64,000 bases of DNA. Source: Candidatus Gastranaerophilales bacterium (GTDB lineage: Bacteria > Cyanobacteriota > Vampirovibrionia > Gastranaerophilales > Gastranaerophilaceae). The notes beneath the pieces were generated by a model, which made no database searches, was not told the origin of the DNA, and saw only the letters and a program-made list of their open reading frames with translations. Positions 53,491 to 61,362 of the stretch are shown piece by piece. A program made the translations under genes and the position numbers. The stretch covers positions 1-64,000 of the forward strand of contig CALUSG010000062.1 in NCBI GenBank assembly GCA_944323365.1, read 5' to 3'. Each line of letters begins with the position of its first letter. The first letter of the stretch is position 1.

Positions 53491-53522
53491 TCAAAAAAAA
53501 AACAGGAAGTTTACCCCCTGTT
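53491..53522 (-). terminator. Orphan minus-strand terminator
   Basis: 6-bp stem aacagg (53501-53506) and cctgtt (53517-53522) with ten T on the minus strand. No minus-strand gene lies upstream in the window. Confidence 0.5.
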
Positions 53523-53600
53523 AAGATTTACACTAGCCGAAATATAAATAGCATGATTATTATACAATTTTTTCTCATAAATTTCAAATAATACAACAAA

Positions 53601-53631
53601 TTGTAACGAAAACTACATAATTGAATATAAC
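53601..53631 (+). promoter_or_regulatory. Promoter of the packaging module
   Basis: TTGTAA (53601-53606), 19-base spacer, TATAAC (53626-53631), 8 bases before the ATG at 53640. No Shine-Dalgarno. Confidence 0.4.
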
Positions 53632-53639
53632 AAAGTACA

Positions 53640-54077
53640 ATGAAACATTTGACCAAACAACAAAAAAGATTTGTTTTAGAATACATTAAAACCCTCAACG
53701 GAGAGCTTTCCGCACAAAATGCCGGATATAAATCAAAAGATTTAAAAACAGTTGCCGCAGAACTTTTATCCAACGAATTAATAATTAAAGAAATTAAAAT
53801 TCAACTTAAAAGTCAAATTTCTTCGTTAAGAGTAAATAAAGGCTACGTTATCCAAAAACTTTTGCAAATCGCTGAATTTTCGCTTGAAGAAGAAGATGTA
53901 TTGGATAAAGAAGGTTGTTTTACAGGGAAGAAAAAACTGCGGGATACATCTGCCGGTCTTAAAGCGCTTGAAAGTTTATGTAAATATTTAGGTTTGTCAG
54001 TAAATACGCCAGAACAAGAAGGCTACAAACCTGCAAAAATTATCACTATCGCAAATCTTGATGACAGTAAAATTTAG
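53640..54077 (+). CDS. Phage terminase small subunit
   Basis: 145 residues. N-terminal LTKQQKRFVLEYIKTLNGELSAQNAGYKS is the terminase_2 HTH signature; a helical oligomerisation part follows. It recognises phage DNA and feeds the large subunit. First gene of a rightward module (53640-59472). Confidence 0.85.
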   Translation: MKHLTKQQKRFVLEYIKTLNGELSAQNAGYKSKDLKTVAAELLSNELIIKEIKIQLKSQISSLRVNKGYVIQKLLQIAEFSLEEEDVLDKEGCFTGKKKLRDTSAGLKALESLCKYLGLSVNTPEQEGYKPAKIITIANLDDSKI

Positions 54078-54096
54078 ATATTAATAAGGAGTAAAC

Positions 54097-54447
54097 ATGA
54101 AAAATAGTGATGCAGAAGAGATACTGTTAAATAATAAATCTCTTGATGAACTGATTAAAATGAAAATAGAAAAAGAATTTATTGAAGATTTAAAAAAATC
54201 GAAAAACAAGCCGCCTAAAAAAGTTTATATGAATATAAAAGAAGTACCTCAGGATGTCATTTTTTCAAAAGCAGCGGTATTTCGTTATTTTAACAGGGAT
54301 ACAAAATGTGAAACATTTATAAATGGAATTCAAGCAGAAGCGTTAACAGGAATTCAACATGACATAAGACAAAAATTATTGAACGGAGAACTTGATGCTT
54401 TTACAACAGATAACGCCTATATCAAATTTGAAAAGGCGGTTTTCTAA
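54097..54447 (+). CDS. Packaging-module hypothetical protein, 116 aa
   Basis: TAAGGAG precedes the ATG. The first 40 residues are charged helix. The middle, KVYMNIKEVPQDVIFSKAAV, suggests a conserved motif with unknown function. Ends overlapping the GNAT start by 1 base. Confidence 0.7.
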   Translation: MKNSDAEEILLNNKSLDELIKMKIEKEFIEDLKKSKNKPPKKVYMNIKEVPQDVIFSKAAVFRYFNRDTKCETFINGIQAEALTGIQHDIRQKLLNGELDAFTTDNAYIKFEKAVF

Positions 54448-54947
54448 TGCCGGAGTTTAAAAATCCGCTGGAAAATTCTGTTTATTTCGAACAGGCATTA
54501 TTTTTATACATTAGATATTCAAAATTTCTGGATGATGATTATGCTTGTAACGGTCAAAATGCATATAGTTATTTTCTTAATCTTATCAATCGAACAGCGC
54601 CGTTATTTTTTGTAATAGTTGAAAATGATTTGGTCAGCGGTATTGTTTATCTTGATAATTTAATCGGAGGCAGAAATAAATTACACAGCGCAGAAATTAC
54701 AACCTGCTTTGACAGACGATTCTGGGGTAATTATACAAAGCTTTGCGCACAGATATTTTTGAATTACTGCTTTAAAACATACGGATTTATAAAAATAAAG
54801 GCTCTTGTATATCCTGAGAATTTCAGAGTAAAAACACTGTTAAAAAATGCCGGCTTTAAAAAGGAAGCACTCTTGAAAAATGAAACATTACGGAACGGCA
54901 AAATGCAGGATATAGAAATATATTCAATATTTAACAAGGAAAGGTAA
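54447..54947 (+). CDS. GNAT-family N-acetyltransferase
   Basis: 166 residues. RimJ/RimL-like pattern: ITTCFDRRFWGNYTKLCAQI, then LVYPENFRVKTLLKNAGFKK (acetyl-CoA-site helix and NxxSxxxxxKxGF-like motif), then DIEIYSIF. Substrate unknown. Coupled on both sides to packaging genes, so it is phage-type cargo or a modifier of phage or host proteins. Confidence 0.82.
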   Translation: MPEFKNPLENSVYFEQALFLYIRYSKFLDDDYACNGQNAYSYFLNLINRTAPLFFVIVENDLVSGIVYLDNLIGGRNKLHSAEITTCFDRRFWGNYTKLCAQIFLNYCFKTYGFIKIKALVYPENFRVKTLLKNAGFKKEALLKNETLRNGKMQDIEIYSIFNKER

Positions 54948-54952
54948 TAAAT

Positions 54953-56632
54953 ATGAAAGTAGAAACAGAAGATTTAACAAAAAAAATCTCCGATAGGGAA
55001 GCAAATTTTTTAGTCGGAAGTATCACTGATATGTTTGATCGTTTTAATGAACGCAGAAGTATTCAGTTGAGTGATATAAAACTTGTCAGGGATGCAGTTT
55101 ACAATTCAGACATTCCTAAAGTGAACGGCTGGGACAATAAGATTGAATTACCTGATATATATGAACTTGCTCAAACTTTAAAATCACATATTAGTGAAAA
55201 CTTGTATTCTAACCCTGATGCCATGTTTGATGTGTCAGGAACTACCCCTCAGACACAGAGCTATGCAAACAGACAAAAAGCTATGCTTGTAAATACTTTT
55301 GAACAGATGAAAATTGAAAATGAAATCGAAAAAATTATTGACAGTATAGTTGAAACCGGAGAAAGTACACTGTTTGTTGGCTGGGAAACAAGAATAAAGT
55401 CTGTAAGACGACCTCAAACAATTGAAGAACAAATTCTTAGTCCTGAAAGAAAAGGATTTGTAATTGATGAAAAAGTTATTTATGATAACGCGAAAATCAA
55501 ACACATTAGAGCAGAAGACTTTGTTTTTGATAAATATGATCGTGAAAACTGGGACAAATGTGCAAAAATTTACAGAACTTATTCGACAGTAGAAGAATTA
55601 TATTCTGATAAATCAAATAATTTATTGAATAAAGAAAAATTAGAAATGCTGAAAGGAGTGGTGGCAGGAAATAAAAGGTATAATAAAGATGATAACAGAC
55701 CTGTAGACGGTAGCAAAGTTGAAATATTAGAGTACTGGGGTGACATAGAACTACCGGACGGCAAAATTCTTAAAAATTGGTTAATTGTAGTTGCGGCACG
55801 GAAAGAAATTATAAGATTTGAAAATAATCCTTTTGTAATAAATCCTTTTATACATGCAAATATTATAGAATCACCGCAAACCGGTCGAGGAGTTTCACCG
55901 TTACGTGTCGCTTTAATATTAAACAGCCTGGCATCAACAATATTAAATAAACAGATTGATGCACTTGCTTTAATGATGAACCCTCCGTATCTTGCGCCAA
56001 AAGGTTGTTTTAAAGGACAGCAGGAGGTCAAACCAGGCAAAATTATTGAATACGATGCAGCACTTATGCCTTCTGCTCCTATGCCTTTATCGTTTGACAA
56101 AGCAATGGTCGGCTGGGATTTTTTGAATTACTTCAAATCAACAATCGAAAGCGCTACAGGTATTTTCAAAAATATGGCAGGCAATATCCAATCAGCCCAG
56201 AGAACGGCAACAGAATTAAATTATTCAGTCAGCGGACAAGAAGCACGTTTGAACATGATTTTAGATTCCATAAACAGAAAAATCATTGTTCCAATGGTAG
56301 AAAAAACCGCAGAAATTATTTCTTGTTTTAAATACGGAAAAGAATTAATAGGCGTTAATGACAGAGGTAAAACAAACTTTTTGGAAATTGATGATAATGT
56401 TAGAAATGCAAATTATATCTATCGTTATGGAGACAGACGTGCATCTTTTGAGAGAAAATCACGTCTTAAAGAGTTATTTGAAGTTGTTGGTTCATTTGCC
56501 AGAATGCCTGAAGTTGAAGAAAAAATTGACTGGCTTGAATGTTTTAAATTTGCACTTGAACAGTACGGAATAGAAAATGCAAATAATTTTCTTATTGATG
56601 AAAATAGCCAATCGGGTAATTCACAAAAATAA
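54953..56632 (+). CDS. Phage portal (head-tail connector) protein, podovirus type
   Basis: 559 residues. The centre GRGVSPLRVALILNSLASTI then ALMMNPPYLAPKG is the typical podovirus connector signature. The dodecameric portal is the DNA gate at the capsid vertex. AAGGAAAGG site before the ATG. Order terS-x-GNAT-portal-x-x-terL is unusual, with portal ahead of terL. Confidence 0.85.
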   Translation: MKVETEDLTKKISDREANFLVGSITDMFDRFNERRSIQLSDIKLVRDAVYNSDIPKVNGWDNKIELPDIYELAQTLKSHISENLYSNPDAMFDVSGTTPQTQSYANRQKAMLVNTFEQMKIENEIEKIIDSIVETGESTLFVGWETRIKSVRRPQTIEEQILSPERKGFVIDEKVIYDNAKIKHIRAEDFVFDKYDRENWDKCAKIYRTYSTVEELYSDKSNNLLNKEKLEMLKGVVAGNKRYNKDDNRPVDGSKVEILEYWGDIELPDGKILKNWLIVVAARKEIIRFENNPFVINPFIHANIIESPQTGRGVSPLRVALILNSLASTILNKQIDALALMMNPPYLAPKGCFKGQQEVKPGKIIEYDAALMPSAPMPLSFDKAMVGWDFLNYFKSTIESATGIFKNMAGNIQSAQRTATELNYSVSGQEARLNMILDSINRKIIVPMVEKTAEIISCFKYGKELIGVNDRGKTNFLEIDDNVRNANYIYRYGDRRASFERKSRLKELFEVVGSFARMPEVEEKIDWLECFKFALEQYGIENANNFLIDENSQSGNSQK

Positions 56633-56649
56633 AATTTTTTGTATATAAT
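56620..56649 (+). promoter_or_regulatory. Internal promoter in the packaging module
   Basis: TTCACA (56620-56625), 18-base spacer, TATAAT (56644-56649), then 6 bases to ATG 56656. It overlaps the portal gene's end and gives separate transcription. Confidence 0.55.
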
Positions 56650-56655
56650 ATATAA

Positions 56656-57108
56656 ATGAAAAAGATTTTAATAATAATTCCAATTATATTATTAGTTTTA
56701 TACTGGGCATTATTCTGGCATATTTATACAGATAAAAATGACGCTTCTATCAAAAAATTTATTGAATACGCATTAAAAAACGAAGATGTTGAGTTTAATA
56801 CAAAATTAAATAATACAAAGTATGTTTGTTATTTCGGATCATTATATAGTATTCATGCTATCAAACCTGAATTAACAAAAATAAATGCAGATTATTCTCC
56901 TGCAATAGGTTTAAAAATGCAGTTAATGCGTGTCGGAGAGGGAGCATCGGCAGTTATTATAGTAAAAAATAACGGTAGAATCTTACCTGTTTATCTCCAT
57001 GCCTATTCTATAATTACTGATGATACATTACAATTAGAACAACGATGCGCCCCTCACGACACGGTTAATTTAAAAGTAAAAAATAAAAAATTGTATATTA
57101 AACATTAA
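56656..57108 (+). CDS. Membrane-anchored hypothetical protein, 150 aa
   Basis: One N-terminal membrane helix (about 3-24) and a small extracytoplasmic domain (VCYFGSLYSIHAIK, VGEGASAVIIVKNNGR). It has its own leaderless promoter and its own terminator, so it is a free-standing unit in the module, as expected of cargo such as superinfection exclusion or immunity genes. Function is unknown. Confidence 0.7.
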   Translation: MKKILIIIPIILLVLYWALFWHIYTDKNDASIKKFIEYALKNEDVEFNTKLNNTKYVCYFGSLYSIHAIKPELTKINADYSPAIGLKMQLMRVGEGASAVIIVKNNGRILPVYLHAYSIITDDTLQLEQRCAPHDTVNLKVKNKKLYIKH

Positions 57109-57135
57109 GTCATCCGAAATCGGATGACTTTTTTT
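57107..57135 (+). terminator. Terminator of the 150-residue gene
   Basis: 10-bp stem aagtcatccg/cggatgactt, loop aaat, then T-run. Confidence 0.9.
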
Positions 57136-57150
57136 AGAAAGGGAAATTTT

Positions 57151-57801
57151 ATGGCAACAAAGAAATATCAATTACCTATATATTATGAAAACAAAGCGTT
57201 GGAATACGGTAAAAAATACGGGCTAAAAACAAATCCCGTACAAGAAGGATGGGATGATGAAGTAGATGCTTTCAGACATGCATTTATGCAGGCTTATATT
57301 ACAGCAAATCAGGATGAAAAAACAGCAAAATTTTTAGGAGACACATACGAAAAAATAGGAGATTTTACTCATACTCAACCATCTTCCGAACGTAATATGG
57401 ATATGTGGAACAACGCAATAGGCAGAGAAATAGGTGATGAAGTTAAAAATGAAACAAGTTTGTTTCGGGATTTAACTACACAAAAAATGTTTGAAGATAT
57501 GATTGCAGAAAAAATCTATACAAAAATAAAAAATGGTGAAATGATCACATCTCCAAAAGATTTACGGGATTTTGAAACAAGTCCTTACAATGGAAGAATT
57601 TATACAAGAGAAGAAATAGGCTCAATGTCACCTGAAGAATATGAAATAAATAAAAAACTTATTGATAAAGCATTATCAAAAGGAGATGTTATGCCGGAAG
57701 CCGATGCTAAAAATGCAGTTCAATCAGGCAATGCAATTTATGTAAAAAGTTACAAACGCAGCGATGGGACATCAGTAAAAGGTTATTACAGGCGAAAATA
57801 A
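57151..57801 (+). CDS. DUF6973-like protein, possible phage-borne effector
   Basis: 216 residues from ATG 57151 (AGAAAGGGA ahead); an ATG at 57124 lies inside the terminator. The core DDEVDAFRHAFMQAYIT followed by SERNMDMWNNAIGREIGDEV resembles the His- and Asn-containing DUF6973 domain of polymorphic toxin and lipase-like proteins. The tail YVKSYKRSDGTSVKGYYRR is a motif common at ends of phage structural proteins. Possibly a virion-associated enzyme; inference. Confidence 0.68.
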   Translation: MATKKYQLPIYYENKALEYGKKYGLKTNPVQEGWDDEVDAFRHAFMQAYITANQDEKTAKFLGDTYEKIGDFTHTQPSSERNMDMWNNAIGREIGDEVKNETSLFRDLTTQKMFEDMIAEKIYTKIKNGEMITSPKDLRDFETSPYNGRIYTREEIGSMSPEEYEINKKLIDKALSKGDVMPEADAKNAVQSGNAIYVKSYKRSDGTSVKGYYRRK

Positions 57802-57803
57802 TT

Positions 57804-59093
57804 ATGGAGTACAAATTATTAAAAGCACAAAGAGAATTTATGGAAATACCGCATAACTACACTCTTGATGTTGCAGTTTATCAAGGAGGTTTCGGATCCG
57901 GCAAAACATTTGCCGGATCTTTGTTAGGAATCTTGTTAGCACTAAAATTTCCTGGAGTACGCGGTCTTGTAGGCGCACAGACATATACTCTCGTAAGAGA
58001 TACAACGCTGCAGAGCTATTTTGAACATCTTGAAAATTTTGGTTTTGTAGACGGAAAAGATTATGAATGGTCATCAACATTACAAAAACTAACATTCAAA
58101 AACGGCTCGGAAATCCTGTTCAGACATTTCGATGAGCCGAATAAACTAAAATCTTTAAATTTAGGATTTGTAGAAATTGAAGAAATGTCGGATATACCTT
58201 ATGACACTTTCAAAATGCTTTTAGGACGCATGCGTCAACGTGTAAAAAAAATCTGGAAAAATTTTACATACAGAATTTTTGGACACACAAATCCTGAAAT
58301 GCACAGAGGCTGGATATATAAAACTTTTATAGATAATAATACTCCTAATTACAGACTTATTACGGCACCGACTACACAAAATATTTATCTGCCGGAGGGC
58401 TTTTGTGATGAATTAAAAAAACTTTATGATGAGCAGTATTACAATATTTTTGTTCTTGCAAAAAACGGAGAATACAATAACGGACTTGTCATAAAAGATT
58501 TCACGGATGCAAATATTAAAAATATATCATATCAGCCGTATATGGATTTGCATATTTCATGCGATTTTAACGTTGATCCTATGTGCTGGGTTTTAGCACA
58601 TAAAACAGATGATAAAGTTTTTTATTTTGATGAAATCGCAATGGAAAACACTACCACTTCAAAAGCTTGTGAAGAATTTTGCAGACGTTATCCAAATCAT
58701 AAAGGGAAAATTATAGTTAATGGTGATGCATCAGGCGATAACAGAAGCTGTACAAGCGAATATACAAATTACGTAATTATTAAGAAAAAACTGTTACAAT
58801 ACGGATATGATGCAGATATACAAATTAAAGCATTTAATCCTCCGATAAAAAACAGAATAATGGCATTTAACTCAAAAGTACGTTCTGCAGATGGAGATAT
58901 ATGTTTATTTGTTGATAAAAAATGTGAAAAACTTTTATACAATATTTATAATCTTCGATACAAAGAAGGTTCATCACGTATTGACGTTCCCACATATCAG
59001 CAGATAAAACAATCTAAAGAACTAAAATTTTTGTCACACCCTATAGACGCCGCCTCTTATCTTGTGGATTTTTACTGGCCGATTAGTTTGTAA
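57804..59093 (+). CDS. Phage terminase large subunit
   Basis: 429 residues. Walker A GGFGSGKT (28-35), Walker B LGFVEIEEMSD, then the RNase H-like nuclease with Asp in SCDFNVDPMCW, VNGDASGD and the final HPIDAASYLVDF. It cuts and pumps phage DNA through the portal. All catalytic residues appear intact, so it is not a decayed copy. Confidence 0.92.
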   Translation: MEYKLLKAQREFMEIPHNYTLDVAVYQGGFGSGKTFAGSLLGILLALKFPGVRGLVGAQTYTLVRDTTLQSYFEHLENFGFVDGKDYEWSSTLQKLTFKNGSEILFRHFDEPNKLKSLNLGFVEIEEMSDIPYDTFKMLLGRMRQRVKKIWKNFTYRIFGHTNPEMHRGWIYKTFIDNNTPNYRLITAPTTQNIYLPEGFCDELKKLYDEQYYNIFVLAKNGEYNNGLVIKDFTDANIKNISYQPYMDLHISCDFNVDPMCWVLAHKTDDKVFYFDEIAMENTTTSKACEEFCRRYPNHKGKIIVNGDASGDNRSCTSEYTNYVIIKKKLLQYGYDADIQIKAFNPPIKNRIMAFNSKVRSADGDICLFVDKKCEKLLYNIYNLRYKEGSSRIDVPTYQQIKQSKELKFLSHPIDAASYLVDFYWPISL

Positions 59094-59241
59094 GGTTATC
59101 TCTCTTCCCTCAAGGCGTAAAATTCATTCTACCTACCATACCCTTCCACTTACAAAGACGAAAGAAAATAAAAAAATAAGCTTCCCCCGCTGCCGCTTCC
59201 TAATCAAAAGGGGGAGAACAAGACTTAAAAAAGGAAAAATT
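59094..59241 (+). other. C-rich intergenic stretch
   Basis: 148 bases with pyrimidine-rich patches (ctctcttccctcaaggcg, cttcccccgctgccgcttcc) and an imperfect cttcccc/aagggggag inverted pair. Composition differs from neighbours. It holds no gene; may be a relic of an intergenic repeat. Confidence 0.4.
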
Positions 59242-59472
59242 ATGGAAAAAATAATAGAATATTCTCCGATAATAATCGTAGTTCTGATGTTTTTTGTCCA
59301 GCAAAAGATATTTGTAACTCCCGAACAGCTTGAGAAAAAACATAGAGAAATTGTGGAGGAAATAGAAGAAAAATTTGTTACAATTCACAGTTTTGTGGAT
59401 TTAAAAGATCAATTTTCCGAAGTTAAAGACAAAATTGATAAAATGTATGATTTACTTATAGATTTAAAATAA
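59242..59472 (+). CDS. Small membrane protein with coiled coil, holin- or spanin-like
   Basis: 76 residues from ATG 59242 (AAAAAAGGAAA ahead). One membrane helix (IIIVVLMFFVQQKIFV) and a charged coiled coil (EQLEKKHREIVEEIEEKF). Size, topology and position at the end of the packaging module fit a holin-type or capsid-accessory protein; not provable from sequence. Confidence 0.65.
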   Translation: MEKIIEYSPIIIVVLMFFVQQKIFVTPEQLEKKHREIVEEIEEKFVTIHSFVDLKDQFSEVKDKIDKMYDLLIDLK

Positions 59473-59588
59473 TGTAAAAAAAGTTTACAATTCCTTTAAA
59501 AACTTTAAAGATTTAATGTAAAAGAGCCGTTAATACGAATAACAGACATGTTGTTACTAAGATAAATCGAAAGGAATATGTAACAGAA

Positions 59589-61280
59589 ATGGGATTGGCA
59601 GCTTCACAAGCAAGATTTTTAGCCATAACATCAAGAAAGATGAATTGCGAATTTCAATCTATGCAAATTGCGCAAGAAAAACTTTCTATTACACGTGATT
59701 TGCAAAAAGCTGCTGAAGAATATCAAAATTCCTTGAACGCTACCAAACTTGTCTGGGATTCAGGCGACGGCGATATTTATGATTTAACTTATGATGTAAT
59801 GACAACACCATCTTCTTTAAACGGATTTCAACCGTTCTTAATTACGGATGCACAGGGAAAACTGGTGTTGTCAACCAAAATGTTTAATGCAGCTCTGGCT
59901 GCCGGTGTGATTAATGAAAAAGGCGATCCAATAAAGACAGCGATTTTCAATATGGGCAGTACATCGACAACAGACGGTTCACGTAACGCATTTTTATATC
60001 AACTAGGTTTTCAGGGTGTGATAAGTTCTTCGACTATAAACAGTATTGTCGGATTAGGAGAAAACGGTTATACACTAACCGGAGCCGGTGGTGAAGTCGC
60101 AGACAAAACTCTTGCAAACGTAATAAATACCAATATGTTTATTTCTAAACTTAAAGATGATGTATATCAAGAAAATGTAACCACTGAAGATAAAACAGAA
60201 ATCATACACCATGAAGGTGATAAAATATACAGCTTAGATTTAACAACTATATTAACCGGCTCAACTTTTTGTGATACAACTAGTCCAAATAGTGCTCTAG
60301 CAGATGGGACTATAATTGTAACCAAAGGCGATACAGCTCTAAGTGAAGAAGAAATTAAAGAGTTGACATTAGGTGATCTATTATCAGGAGAGTACGCTTT
60401 AACATTAAAAGAAGGGACAGATGATTCTAAGATAGAAAAGATAGCCCAAACAATTTTAGACGAAATAAGTGACTTATTGGGCATAAATGCCGGTAATGAC
60501 ACCCAAGGTTTAAATACTGATGCAATGGCTCAACAGGCATTAAATAATGCTTATGATTTTACAATAAACAACTTAAGATTATCATCCGCATCTGTCACTG
60601 CCGGTGGTTTTAGTTCGCATATTGCGATAACAAATACATACAATGCAGCCAATGATGCAAACTGTATTGCTAAAGGAAACGGATACTATTCTGTCAGCTT
60701 GACAAATATGTTAAAAACTTTCTTGACTCAATTTGCAATAGCTCTTGACGGATACGATTCAGGTTATAGTATTGATGCAGATTCAAGCAAAGACAGTCTT
60801 TATGTAACCGATGATCCCGGATATTATTTCGCTCTGGCAAATAATGACGAAGGTACTATGAACTCTCAAGATATGTTGAATGCAGATTTTTATAACCAGA
60901 TTTATAACCAGATTTGTATGAACGGAGCAACAACCGACACAAATAAAATGGAAAGAGTCAATGATCCTGAATATCTAACCCATGCCTTGAAAAACGGTCA
61001 GTTATTTGTTGCGGCATTAAACGAGGACGGGTATTTCTACCAGACAAACTATAATACATTTAATTCCTATGTTTCTGAGGTTACTGATGATGATGCAATA
61101 GCCCGTGCAGAAGCTGAATATAATGTAGTTAAGAGTAAATTAAATTCAAAAGAAGAATCACTTGAAATTAAAATGAAAAATATTGATACAGAGTTATCAG
61201 CACTTACAACGGAATACGATACGGTCAAAAACCTTATCAGCAAAAACGTTGAAAAAGTGTTTACAATGTTCAGCACATAG
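59589..61280 (+). CDS. Flagellin-like protein of the MGLAASQARFL family
   Basis: 563 residues. N-terminal 50 residues (MGLAASQARFLAITSRKMNC and on) and C-terminal 60 (KMKNIDTELSALTTEYDTVK) are amphipathic helices able to form coiled coils, enclosing a variable, Asn/Thr/Gly-rich middle. That plan matches flagellin/FlgL/type III filament proteins: conserved helical ends, variable core, no signal peptide. I recall similar proteins from gut Melainabacteria and Elusimicrobia. Could be a substrate of a FliI/FlhA-type exporter. AAAGGA lies 13 bases ahead. Confidence 0.72.
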   Translation: MGLAASQARFLAITSRKMNCEFQSMQIAQEKLSITRDLQKAAEEYQNSLNATKLVWDSGDGDIYDLTYDVMTTPSSLNGFQPFLITDAQGKLVLSTKMFNAALAAGVINEKGDPIKTAIFNMGSTSTTDGSRNAFLYQLGFQGVISSSTINSIVGLGENGYTLTGAGGEVADKTLANVINTNMFISKLKDDVYQENVTTEDKTEIIHHEGDKIYSLDLTTILTGSTFCDTTSPNSALADGTIIVTKGDTALSEEEIKELTLGDLLSGEYALTLKEGTDDSKIEKIAQTILDEISDLLGINAGNDTQGLNTDAMAQQALNNAYDFTINNLRLSSASVTAGGFSSHIAITNTYNAANDANCIAKGNGYYSVSLTNMLKTFLTQFAIALDGYDSGYSIDADSSKDSLYVTDDPGYYFALANNDEGTMNSQDMLNADFYNQIYNQICMNGATTDTNKMERVNDPEYLTHALKNGQLFVAALNEDGYFYQTNYNTFNSYVSEVTDDDAIARAEAEYNVVKSKLNSKEESLEIKMKNIDTELSALTTEYDTVKNLISKNVEKVFTMFST

Positions 61281-61349
61281 AATCCATTAGAGTAAGAAAA
61301 AGAAAAACAGTTCACCCATTTATTAACATAATATTTATTATGTTTAAGA

Positions 61350-61355
61350 TATAAT
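61350..61355 (+). promoter_or_regulatory. -10 box before rsmI copy 2
   Basis: TATAAT at 61350-61355, 7 bases before the ATG; aagga lies in the gap but would sit at the transcript's 5' end. -35 is unclear. Confidence 0.45.
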
Positions 61356-61362
61356 AAGGACT

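Noticed and set aside
55579-56100. 173-codon minus frame inside the portal gene
   Set aside because: Antisense to a clearly recognisable portal protein; no start signal.
57124-57150. Earlier ATG for the DUF6973-like protein
   Set aside because: It lies within the terminator stem; AGAAAGGGA precedes the ATG at 57151 instead.
59062-59241. Longer N-terminus for the small membrane protein
   Set aside because: The upstream part overlaps the large terminase end and the C-rich spacer; the ATG at 59242 has a good ribosome-binding site and starts a sensible membrane protein.
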